The notes under the pieces are model-generated. The model searched no databases and was not told the origin of the DNA. It saw only the letters and a program-made list of their open reading frames with translations. The position numbers were made by a program, and so were the translations under genes. A DNA stretch of 12,121 bases from an uncultured Fidelibacterota bacterium (GTDB lineage Bacteria; Fidelibacterota; Marinisomatia; SCGC-AAA003-L08; D37C17), in NCBI GenBank assembly GCA_913049525.1, contig CAJWYZ010000023.1:1-12121 (forward strand), given 5' to 3'. Positions 1 to 6,177 of this stretch are shown in pieces (within the stretch, counting starts at the first letter, position 1; every line of letters starts with the position of its first letter).

Positions 1-1370
1 TTCTGGCTCAGGCAATCATTACGGAAGGTCTTAAAAATGTAACAGCTGGTGCAAACCCAATGGATTTGAAGAGAGGCATTGATCATGCAGTTACCCAGAC
101 AATAGATTATTTAAAATCTATTTCTAAAGATGTTTCCAACAAAGAAGAAATTGCTCAAGTTGGAACAATCTCTGCAAACAATGATAATTCAATTGGCGAA
201 CTTATCTCCGAGGCTATGGAAAAAGTTGGCAATGAAGGTGTTATTACTGTTGAAGAAGCTAAAAGTACGGAGACCTTTTTAGAAACTGTGGAAGGTATGC
301 AGTTTGATAGAGGATATCTTTCACCTTACTTCGTAACAAATGCAGATAATATGGAAGCTGAGTTAGAAAATCCATATATTCTTATTCATGAGAAAAAAAT
401 CAGCAATATGAAAGAACTTCTTCCTGTATTGGAAAAAGTGGTTCAAGCTGGTAGATCTCTCTTGGTAATTGCTGAAGATATTGAAGGTGAAGCTCTTGCT
501 ACATTAGTAATGAATAAGTTACGTGGATCTTTCAAAGTTGCTGCTATCAAAGCTCCTGGCTTTGGTGACCGAAGAAAAGCAATGATGCAAGATATTGCTG
601 TTCTTACTGGTGGTATTGTAATATCTGAAGAACAAGGTTATAAGCTAGAAAATGCTGATATCTCTTACTTGGGTGAAGCACGAAATGTAACTATTGATAA
701 AGATAATACAACTATCGTTGAAGGCAAAGGTAAGCAAGATGCTGTATTAGCTCGCATTAACGAAATCAAAGTGCAGATTGAAAAATCTACTTCTGATTAC
801 GATAAGGAAAAACTACAAGAGCGTTTAGCTAAACTTTCTGGTGGTGTTGCTGTACTAAATATTGGTGCTGCTACCGAAGTTGAGCTTAAAGAGAAAAAAG
901 CTCGTGTTGAAGATGCACTGCACGCTACTCGCGCTGCTGTGAAGGAAGGTATTGTTGCTGGTGGTGGAGTTGCTCTGCTACGTGCTATCGATGCTATCAA
1001 CACTAAAGGATTGCCTGCTGATGAAGCTGTTGGCGCTGGAATCCTCAAGAAAGCTCTGGAAGCTCCTTGCCGCATGATTGTTAATAATGCTGGTCTTGAA
1101 GAATCTGTAGTTGTAAATAAAATCAAAGAAAGTAAGGGTTCAAATGGTTTTGATGCACGACATGAAGAATATGTTGACATGCTGAAAGCTGGAATCCTTG
1201 ATCCTACTTTAGTAACCCGTACTGCTGTGCAAAATGCTGCTAGTATTGCCGGTTTACTTCTGACAACGGAAGCTACCGTTTCAGATAAGCCTGAACCACC
1301 TTCAGCTGCTGCTCCAGCTATGCCTGGTGGAGATATGGGTGGTATGGGCGGTATGGGCGGAATGATGTAA
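1..1370 (+). CDS. groEL: Chaperonin GroEL (60 kDa), 5'-truncated by window edge
   Basis: This is the large subunit of the ATP-driven GroEL/GroES folding chamber in the cytoplasm. The reading frame is open from base 3 ([12 protein letters not shown]), well upstream of the first ATG at 60, so the gene starts outside the window. By recall of E. coli GroEL the first visible residue matches about Leu95, so roughly 94 residues are missing, including the first nucleotide-binding segment. Visible family hallmarks are [10 protein letters not shown], the apical-domain stretch [23 protein letters not shown], the equatorial [12 protein letters not shown] followed by AGGGVALL, and the Gly-Met-rich tail [14 protein letters not shown] that lines the cavity floor. 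The stop is TAA, followed 27 nt later by a strong hairpin terminator. groES would be expected upstream but is not visible. Nothing in the visible part looks degraded. Confidence 0.98.
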   Translation, partial: LAQAIITEGLKNVTAGANPMDLKRGIDHAVTQTIDYLKSISKDVSNKEEIAQVGTISANNDNSIGELISEAMEKVGNEGVITVEEAKSTETFLETVEGMQFDRGYLSPYFVTNADNMEAELENPYILIHEKKISNMKELLPVLEKVVQAGRSLLVIAEDIEGEALATLVMNKLRGSFKVAAIKAPGFGDRRKAMMQDIAVLTGGIVISEEQGYKLENADISYLGEARNVTIDKDNTTIVEGKGKQDAVLARINEIKVQIEKSTSDYDKEKLQERLAKLSGGVAVLNIGAATEVELKEKKARVEDALHATRAAVKEGIVAGGGVALLRAIDAINTKGLPADEAVGAGILKKALEAPCRMIVNNAGLEESVVVNKIKESKGSNGFDARHEEYVDMLKAGILDPTLVTRTAVQNAASIAGLLLTTEATVSDKPEPPSAAAPAMPGGDMGGMGGMGGMM

Positions 1371-1397
1371 TTGTTACATCTTTCTAACTGTATTGTT

Positions 1398-1427
1398 AAA
1401 AACGCCTCCTTTTAGGGGGCGTTTTTA
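1398..1427 (+). terminator. Rho-independent terminator of groEL
   Basis: A 12-bp stem (left arm 1398-1409, right arm 1415-1426, one G-U wobble) encloses a 5-nt loop. The right arm ends in a five-T run, with TATTT following. It lies directly after the groEL stop codon. Confidence 0.9.
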
Positions 1428-1470
1428 TTTACCCATCATTCTACCTTTTACCAAATTATCATATAAACAA

Positions 1471-1496
1471 AAAAGCCCCTGAAATCAGGGGCTTTT
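1471..1496 (-). terminator. Rho-independent terminator of the PpiD/SurA-like gene (possibly bidirectional)
   Basis: The stem GCCCCTG/CAGGGGC (1475-1481 with 1486-1492) is flanked by AAAA on the left and TTTT on the right. Read on the minus strand, it follows the stop of the gene ending at 1528 and runs into a T tract. The plus-strand T run is shorter, so it may also back up the groEL terminator. Confidence 0.85.
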
Positions 1497-1527
1497 ACTT
1501 TACAGCAATTTAAATATTGAGGTTAGA

Positions 1528-3087
1528 TCAGTATACTTCACTCCGGTAATCTTCCTGGTCAATCATTTTTTTTGCATCTGTGAGCCAGCTGGTAAATCCC
1601 CGAGTACGTTCAGTATTTAATAATTGATCTCGAATAGAAGTAAAATTATCTTGATATAATGAATCATTAAACTCATCTCTGGAGCTCATTTTTAAAAGTA
1701 AGACTGCATTGAAAGTCTCAATAACACCTGAGGTCTCTCCGGCATTCATAGCAAGGAGTGTGCCCGTTAGTTGATTGCTTTTCCCAATGCCCGTAAAGGA
1801 CCCACCTAAAGTTGAGGATTCACCTGAACTAAATTGAAGTAATGAATCTGAACTAGCCAACGCTTCCCAGTTATCTGTTCCAGATATGGCATTCAATTTA
1901 TTGGCGGCATATTCTTTTTTATTATCTCTCAGCAATGATCTGCGGATGCTTTCTTTCACATCAGCCATTGGTTTAAATCCACTATTTTTTTCACCTATTA
2001 AGTGGAAAACTGCTATTCCATTATTTGTAGTAATAGGGTCAGAAAGTGAACCCATTGAATTATCAAAAGCAAAACGCACAGCCGGTCTTAACACCCCCAT
2101 TTGAAATGGAATACCTGAATTTGCCTCAAATGTTTCATGCACATCAATTGTATCAACAGAACTTACTTCATGCTTTGAAACTGCTTCAGCAAAAGAATAA
2201 TCTTCCGCATCTGCAGAAAAATCTAACACTAACTGCATAACACTATCTTCAACGGCAGATACCATTAAACTATCATCACTGGTTACCGGTTTTGGAATTT
2301 GAAATACAATATACTCTAATGTTTTACGTTCTTTAACTGTATAAGAATCCTCTTTGTCTGTGTTGTATTTTTCGGAAATTTGATCATCACTTACTTCAAT
2401 TAATGAATCTGGGATACCACTTAATGTCAAATAAAGATAGTCCAATGTACAATTCACATTTTTCTTAATAAAATCTCTCTTCACATCTTCATCATTTACA
2501 GAACCCAAATTATTATAAATGGTCTGAAGCTTTCTATCCGCTAACCAAGTCCTGAGATAATTTTCCCAATTAACAAGTAGCGGATTCAATTCAACGGGAA
2601 TATTGCCATTTTCTACTGCTTGTTCGTAAGAGTCCGAATCAAATTTTCCATCCTCATTTAAAAAGAATCCTGCATTTGTAAGATCAGTCTGGAAAGCTGG
2701 AGGTGGAGTTATTAGAAGAAAATCATATATTTCATCCAATGAAACTTCTAATCCCAATTGTTTAATTTTTTCATCTTTTAGTTCGCGTTCAATAATTGCA
2801 TTCCATGCAAAGTCTCCCGCATTTTGGTAGGCACGATTATCAATTGCCTGTCCCTGTCGCCGCATTCGGTTTAGCTGATTTTCCCGTTGTTGTAAATATC
2901 GACTATGAGTAATGTTCTTTCCATTTATTTTGCCGGCGTTTAAACGAACATTTTTCCCACCGAAAACTAGATCCATAATATTAGCGCCTCCTACAAGTCC
3001 GCCAACTGCCATACTTAAAATAAAAAAGAAGAGTAAAAGCCATAATACTACATGGGATCTTTCTCTCAGTTGAGTCATATTAAACAC
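1528..3087 (-). CDS. Membrane-anchored PpiD/SurA-like peptidyl-prolyl isomerase/chaperone
   Basis: This is a periplasm-facing folding factor of the SurA_N/parvulin group, 519 residues long. A single membrane segment lies at about residues 12-33 (VVLWLLLFFFILSMAVGG), with RER just before it, consistent with an N-in anchor. Residues 45-240 look like the helical SurA_N chaperone region, including INGKNITHSRY and LGLEVSLDEI. Residues about 255-370 resemble a parvulin fold (TLEYIVFQIPKP, then AFDNSMGSLSDPI and GIAVFHLIGE). The start is a GTG at 3087: a GGAG lies 8 nt upstream of it, whereas the in-frame ATG at 3078 would be 17 nt away. The stop is TGA. tRNA-Ala lies 47 nt upstream on the same strand and may share its promoter. 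The general class is clear. Whether it is a true PpiD orthologue and keeps isomerase activity is uncertain, because the parvulin region is divergent. Confidence 0.87.
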   Translation of the reverse strand: MFNMTQLRERSHVVLWLLLFFFILSMAVGGLVGGANIMDLVFGGKNVRLNAGKINGKNITHSRYLQQRENQLNRMRRQGQAIDNRAYQNAGDFAWNAIIERELKDEKIKQLGLEVSLDEIYDFLLITPPPAFQTDLTNAGFFLNEDGKFDSDSYEQAVENGNIPVELNPLLVNWENYLRTWLADRKLQTIYNNLGSVNDEDVKRDFIKKNVNCTLDYLYLTLSGIPDSLIEVSDDQISEKYNTDKEDSYTVKERKTLEYIVFQIPKPVTSDDSLMVSAVEDSVMQLVLDFSADAEDYSFAEAVSKHEVSSVDTIDVHETFEANSGIPFQMGVLRPAVRFAFDNSMGSLSDPITTNNGIAVFHLIGEKNSGFKPMADVKESIRRSLLRDNKKEYAANKLNAISGTDNWEALASSDSLLQFSSGESSTLGGSFTGIGKSNQLTGTLLAMNAGETSGVIETFNAVLLLKMSSRDEFNDSLYQDNFTSIRDQLLNTERTRGFTSWLTDAKKMIDQEDYRSEVY

Positions 3088-3134
3088 TATATTTGCTCCA
3101 AATAATTAATGGTTTAGTTCCGTATTTCTCCTTG

Positions 3135-3207
<73 letters not shown>

Positions 3208-3328
3208 TTTTTTCTTTAGTGAAAATGTTATTTTTCTCCAAAAAAGACAGCCGTAAATTTATTTTTTCTACCTAACTCTCTCCAAGGAAAAGATTACAAT
3301 TGGGGGAACCTTTTATCCTGAAAACAGT

Positions 3329-3355
3329 TTGAACGTTCTGAATAATCCTTATAAA
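3329..3355 (+). promoter_or_regulatory. Candidate promoter for the rhodanese/selenoprotein operon
   Basis: TTGAAC at 3329-3334 and TATAAA at 3350-3355 are spaced by 15 nt, shorter than optimal. Transcription would begin only a few bases before the GTG at 3367, giving a leaderless or nearly leaderless mRNA. That would fit the lack of a Shine-Dalgarno sequence at this start. This is motif reading only, in an AT-rich region where TATAAA occurs easily. Confidence 0.3.
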
Positions 3356-3366
3356 TTTCATAAACT

Positions 3367-4449
3367 GTGGCACATAAAAAACAAATTATATTCATTATTT
3401 CGCTGACAATTGTTCTGGGGCTTATCCGTTTTTCACTCCTGGATGATCCTGAGTTTACCCTTATTAAAAAAGAGCGAATTGTGGAAACTATCAGTTCATT
3501 TTCTGTACCAGAGAATATGACTTCACCTATGGCAATAAATATAGAATTTGCCCAAAATCTTTTCAATGAGAAATCAGCCATTTTTATTGATGCCCGCGAT
3601 TCTGAGGATTATAATTCTGGACATATTGAGAATGCTATTAATATCCCCTTCGATTATTACGAAGATTACGAAGATATTATAAATGAACTGGATGATACTG
3701 CCCCCCATGTCATTTATTGTAGTGGTGAAGAATGTTCTCTCAGCATGGATTTGGCCGATTACTTTTTTAATGAATTGGCTTTTGAAAATATATTGATATT
3801 TGAAGGTGGCTGGCCTCAATGGAGAGATGCCGATTTACCATCATCACTCAATATTTCAGCTATTATTGATTCGCCCCCTACAGAAACTATTATTAATTTA
3901 GATGTTATAATATCCTGGATAACCCTAATCTCAGCAATTTTCATTGCCCTTCACTTTCTTTTAATAAAAGGATATATCTCAATCTCAATTTCTAGTATCA
4001 ATTCTTTGGATATCACTATAATTCCTCGAATAATATTGGGGGCAGTATTTATTATTGCCAGTTACCATAAAATTTTAGACCCTGCCTCCTTTTCGAATAA
4101 TATTCATAATTTTCATATTACACCGTCAGCAGTAGAAAATCTTGCTGCACTTTCCATTCCCTGGCTAGAATTGATTCTTGGTGTATTTCTCATTTTTGGG
4201 GTATTTTTAGAGGGTAGCATAAGCCTGACAATTGGACTATATATCTTTTTCATATTTATATTATCTCAAGCAGTTTTTAGAGGGATTGATGTGCATTGTG
4301 GGTGTTTTAAAACAGAAGCTGATGCTGGGGTCGCAGATTTGAAAATGGGCTTAATAAAACGAATTGGGGAAGATTTCTTGCTTTTAGGCATGGCTTTTAT
4401 TTATAAAATGAAAAACAAAATTACATTATCAAATAAGGAACACGAATGA
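3367..4449 (+). CDS. Membrane protein: rhodanese domain fused to MauE/DoxX-like domain
   Basis: A 360-residue protein. A membrane anchor at about residues 6-22 is followed by a rhodanese domain (about 60-150) with DARD at 75-78, GHIENAINIP, and the active-site loop YCSGEECSLS. There Cys118 is the expected persulfide-forming residue and Cys123 an extra loop Cys. From about 177 there are four to five membrane segments typical of MauE/DoxX-like proteins, ending near HCGCFK (310-315), a Cys-Gly-Cys motif that recurs in MauE-like domains. MauE is linked to disulfide formation in methylamine dehydrogenase maturation. The first segment probably places the rhodanese domain outside the cytoplasm. The start is GTG at 3367: an in-frame TAA at 3361 leaves no upstream alternative, and no Shine-Dalgarno site is visible. 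Its TGA stop overlaps the next ATG (ATGA, 4446-4449), so the two are probably translated together. The likely role is sulfur transfer or thiol redox at the membrane; the substrate is unknown. Confidence 0.85.
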   Translation: MAHKKQIIFIISLTIVLGLIRFSLLDDPEFTLIKKERIVETISSFSVPENMTSPMAINIEFAQNLFNEKSAIFIDARDSEDYNSGHIENAINIPFDYYEDYEDIINELDDTAPHVIYCSGEECSLSMDLADYFFNELAFENILIFEGGWPQWRDADLPSSLNISAIIDSPPTETIINLDVIISWITLISAIFIALHFLLIKGYISISISSINSLDITIIPRIILGAVFIIASYHKILDPASFSNNIHNFHITPSAVENLAALSIPWLELILGVFLIFGVFLEGSISLTIGLYIFFIFILSQAVFRGIDVHCGCFKTEADAGVADLKMGLIKRIGEDFLLLGMAFIYKMKNKITLSNKEHE

Positions 4450-5624
4450 ACAAAATATTTGGAATGATTATACTGATGCTTTTTCAGATCGGTTTGGCAG
4501 AAACTGTCGCTTCCAAACAGATACGAATTGTCGGCACCGCTAATGTGCATGGTGAAACCGACCCTTGTGGCTGAAAAAAGAAACCTCTGGGCGGTCTTGC
4601 CCGGAAAGCTACAATTATTGACAATCTCAGATCGGACGGATTTGATGTCATCATTTTAGATGCGGGGAATCTCCTCTTTAAAAAGGAAACCTTAGGTCCA
4701 GGATCTCCAACTGAAATTGCCAAAATGACTGCTGAAGTTATTGTTTCTACTTTTAATGAAATTGGCTGTCATGCATTCTCACCCGGCTCAAAAGATTTTG
4801 CAGCAGGACTTGCATTTATTCAAGAAATGCAAATGCTGGCAAATTTCCCATTTATATCAGCAAATATTCTTGATGTTAATGGCAATCGCCTTTTTGACCC
4901 TTATGTAATTGCTGATGTTGAAGGCGTCTCTGTTGGCATTATAGGTTTAGCATCTAACTTTATTCATTCAGATGTCTATATTCAAGATCCTATTGAAGCA
5001 TTAAACGAACTAGCAGGTGAAGTGAACAGTCAATCTGACGTATTGGTGCTAATGTTTGATTCTGAAGAAGCTGATATTATAAAAATGCAAACCTCTGGAT
5101 TTCCTATTGATTTGGTAATTCGTAGCAAATCTAAAACCCGATCCCAAGATGGTGGTAAACGCGACATTCCATCATATTCTTGTGGGGATAGAGGTAAATA
5201 TCTATATCAGTTTGACCTTACTGTTGCAGACCCAAATAAGCAATTTATAGATTTGGCGGTATATGAAAATCAGATGTCTCAAGCAGAAAAAAAACTAAAT
5301 AAAATGAGAAAAGGAAATCTGATTACAGATTTACATAATGTCTATAAAGATGATCCCCCAAGCTTGAAGAAAATCGAAACGTATGAATCTCAAATCCAAT
5401 CTGCGAAAGATGCCCTGAAAAATACTGTGAACTCAATAAAAATGAGTAAACATGAATTGGGAAAAACAGTAACAGACCGTCCGGATATTTTACAAATAGT
5501 CGATAATGGTAAGGCCAAAATCAATAACTCATATGGACCTCAACCTCCATCTGGTACACCACCGGGGAAAAATCAAAAAAAAATTGGACATGATCATGAT
5601 GGTGATGGAATTCCAGATCACTAA
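4446..5624 (+). CDS. Predicted secreted selenoprotein, 5'-nucleotidase/metallophosphatase-like fold with Cys-Gly-Sec motif
   Basis: A 392-residue protein if the in-frame TGA at 4572-4574 is decoded as selenocysteine (residue 43). The ATG at 4446 has AGGA 6 nt upstream and overlaps the previous stop. Residues 1-18 form a signal peptide. The N-terminal metallophosphatase-like region runs IRIVGTANVHG, DPCG-Sec-KKKPLGGLARK, IILDAGN (72-75) and SPGSKDF (112-118). Relatives recalled from several phyla carry PCGC before GGLARR, so Sec replaces the second Cys. Compared with UshA-type enzymes the metal-binding motifs are changed: NDxHG is ANVHG, DAGD is DAGN, and GNHEF is GSKDF. Phosphatase chemistry is therefore doubtful and a redox role more likely. 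Other Cys are at 108 and 246. A coiled-coil-prone stretch (about 277-340) and a tail with DHDGDGIPDH, resembling a calcium-binding loop, end the protein. A conventional start at 4725 (Met94) would remove the signal peptide and motif. Confidence 0.87.
4572..4605 (+). promoter_or_regulatory. Bacterial SECIS element downstream of in-frame UGA
   Basis: After the UGA (4572-4574), 18 nt lead to a hairpin loop GGUCUU (4593-4598). The stem is UCUGGGC (4586-4592) with GCCCGGA (4599-4605): seven pairs, one of them G-U. In E. coli fdhF the loop GGUCU also starts 18 nt after the UGA. Bacterial SECIS elements bind SelB through conserved G and U residues at the loop, which are present here. In both genes the codons GGU-CU(N) encode Gly-Leu at positions +7/+8 after Sec. 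Translation must pass through the hairpin, so it is both coding and regulatory. Confidence 0.85.
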
Positions 5625-5645
5625 TTTGTTTGGAATTTGACAGTA

Positions 5646-5680
5646 ATATCTGGTAAGATATCCACCCCTGAAATTCAGGG
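5646..5680 (+). other. Two small inverted repeats between the selenoprotein gene and tRNA-Gly
   Basis: ATATCT/AGATAT (5646-5651 with 5656-5661, loop GGTA) is followed by CCCTGAA/TTCAGGG (5666-5672 with 5674-5680, one base between the arms). Neither is followed by a T run, so neither is a standard intrinsic terminator. They could protect the mRNA 3' end or shape the tRNA leader. Function is unassigned. Confidence 0.35.
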
Positions 5681-5687
5681 TATATTT

Positions 5688-5760
5688 GCGAAAGTAGCTC
5701 AGCTGGTAGAGCATAACGTTGCCAACGTTAGGGTCGTCGGTTCGAATCCGATCTTTCGCT
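5688..5760 (+). tRNA. tRNA-Gly (anticodon GCC)
   Basis: A 73-nt cloverleaf with acceptor stem GCGAAAG/CTTTCGC, D-arm GCTCAGCTGGTAGAGC, anticodon stem TAACG/CGTTA with loop TTGCCAA giving GCC, T-loop TTCGAAT, and discriminator T as usual for glycine. CCA is not encoded. It is the first of three tRNA genes on this strand. Confidence 0.97.
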
Positions 5761-5764
5761 CAAC

Positions 5765-5822
5765 AGCCTCCATATCCTGAGCATTTAGCTTGTCCAAATA
5801 TCTAAGGGCAGGAGGCTTTTTT
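5765..5822 (+). terminator. Terminator-like hairpin between tRNA-Gly and tRNA-Cys
   Basis: AGCCTCC (5765-5771) pairs perfectly with GGAGGCT (5811-5817) and is followed by a six-T run (5817-5822). The intervening 39 nt is long for a terminator loop and may fold internally. tRNA-Cys begins 3 nt later, so full termination here would leave tRNA-Cys needing a promoter inside the loop; partial read-through or processing is possible. Confidence 0.5.
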
Positions 5823-5824
5823 AA

Positions 5825-5896
5825 GGCGTCGTACCCAAGCGGTAAGGGAGCGGTCTGCAAAACCGTCATGCACCAGTTCGAATCTGGTCGACGCCT
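5825..5896 (+). tRNA. tRNA-Cys (anticodon GCA)
   Basis: A 72-nt cloverleaf with acceptor stem GGCGTCG/CGACGCC and short D-stem CCC/GGG. The anticodon stem CGGT/ACCG encloses loop CTGCAAA, giving GCA. The T-loop is TTCGAAT and the discriminator is T, a strong cysteine identity element. CCA is not encoded. It is not tRNA-Sec: the anticodon is not TCA, and there is neither an extended acceptor stem nor a long variable arm. Confidence 0.97.
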
Positions 5897-5901
5897 CTTC
5901 T

Positions 5902-5926
5902 AGGGGGTTAATTTGATCCCCTTTTT
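5902..5926 (+). terminator. Rho-independent terminator after tRNA-Cys
   Basis: AGGGG (5902-5906) pairs with CCCCT (5918-5922), with a G-T pair extending the stem inward and a 9-nt loop. A five-T run (5922-5926) follows. It starts 6 nt after the tRNA-Cys discriminator base. Confidence 0.7.
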
Positions 5927-5930
5927 AATT

Positions 5931-5963
5931 GCCCAATAATTTCCACTTATTGGGCATGTTTTT
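5931..5963 (+). terminator. Hairpin plus T run immediately before tRNA-Leu
   Basis: GCCCAATAA (5931-5939) and TTATTGGGC (5947-5955) form a perfect 9-bp stem with a 7-nt loop. ATG and then five T (5959-5963) follow. The T run abuts the first base of tRNA-Leu at 5964. It may be a second terminator for the upstream tRNA unit or a processing signal in the tRNA-Leu leader. Confidence 0.5.
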
Positions 5964-6049
5964 GCCGAGATGGTGAAATTGGTAGACACAAGGGACTTAA
6001 AATCCCTCGGACATATATGTCCATCCCGGTTCGAGCCCGGGTCTCGGTA
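5964..6049 (+). tRNA. tRNA-Leu (anticodon TAA)
   Basis: An 86-nt class II tRNA with a long variable arm (CGGACATATATGTCC region). The acceptor stem is GCCGAGA/TCTCGGT; the G1-U72 pair also occurs in E. coli tRNA-Leu(UAA). The anticodon stem AGGGA/TCCCT encloses loop CTTAAAA, giving TAA. The T-loop is TTCGAGC and the discriminator is A, as required for leucine. CCA is not encoded. Confidence 0.97.
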
Positions 6050-6051
6050 CA

Positions 6052-6168
6052 GAAAAACCCTCATCAATAGTCGTGGATAAAGTGAAACCAAACGGCGGAA
6101 AATTAATTGAACATACCCAGAAAATTGGACAGCACGGATTCAGATTCATTATTTTGGATATTATTTAA
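6052..6168 (+). pseudogene. Probable remnant of a VOC/glyoxalase-family gene
   Basis: An open stretch ending at TAA 6166-6168 encodes, from a GTG at 6073, a peptide of 31 residues including VDKVKPNGGKLIEHTQ and IGQHGFRFIILD. This resembles the C-terminal signature of VOC-superfamily (glyoxalase/bleomycin resistance) proteins, recalled as KVKxNGGKVxxPKTxIGxHGF followed by DTEGN. The expected DTEGN ending is disrupted, and the first two-thirds of the domain is absent because the frame runs back into tRNA-Leu. It sits between tRNA-Leu and tldD, and its stop overlaps the tldD Shine-Dalgarno site. It is either a decayed 3' fragment or, less likely, a short real peptide. Family resemblance is judged by eye only. 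Confidence 0.45.
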
Positions 6169-6177
6169 GGAAAACAT

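Noticed and set aside
1886..2240. Two plus-strand open frames inside the PpiD/SurA-like gene
   Set aside because: Both are antisense to a well-supported coding region and encode no recognisable protein.
4446..4574. Simple pseudogene or nonsense mutation at TGA 4572
   Set aside because: Only one stop in the whole frame, no frameshift, placed exactly at a redox Cys position and followed by a SECIS-like hairpin at the canonical distance. Decay would not be expected to produce this combination.
4484..4723. Minus-strand open frame of 79 codons
   Set aside because: It is the antisense shadow of the selenoprotein N-terminus, with no ribosome site or recognisable domain.
4725..5624. A 299-residue gene starting at Met94 (ATG 4725)
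   Set aside because: It would begin in the middle of the conserved domain, without the signal peptide or PCG motif, and no convincing ribosome site precedes it. The frame upstream is intact except for the TGA and starts with ATGA coupling at 4446.
5637..5664. Perfect -35 box TTGACA upstream of tRNA-Gly as a promoter
   Set aside because: The -35 is consensus, but the best hexamer at proper spacing is TATCCA, matching at only three positions. Not strong enough to annotate.
5825..5896. tRNA-Cys considered as the selenocysteine tRNA (selC)
   Set aside because: The anticodon is GCA, the acceptor stem is 7 bp and the variable arm is short; selC needs TCA, a longer acceptor and a long variable arm.
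5688..6168. Genomic island or attachment site at the tRNA cluster
   Set aside because: No integrase, no repeated tRNA 3' end and no direct repeat were seen; neighbours are ordinary housekeeping genes.
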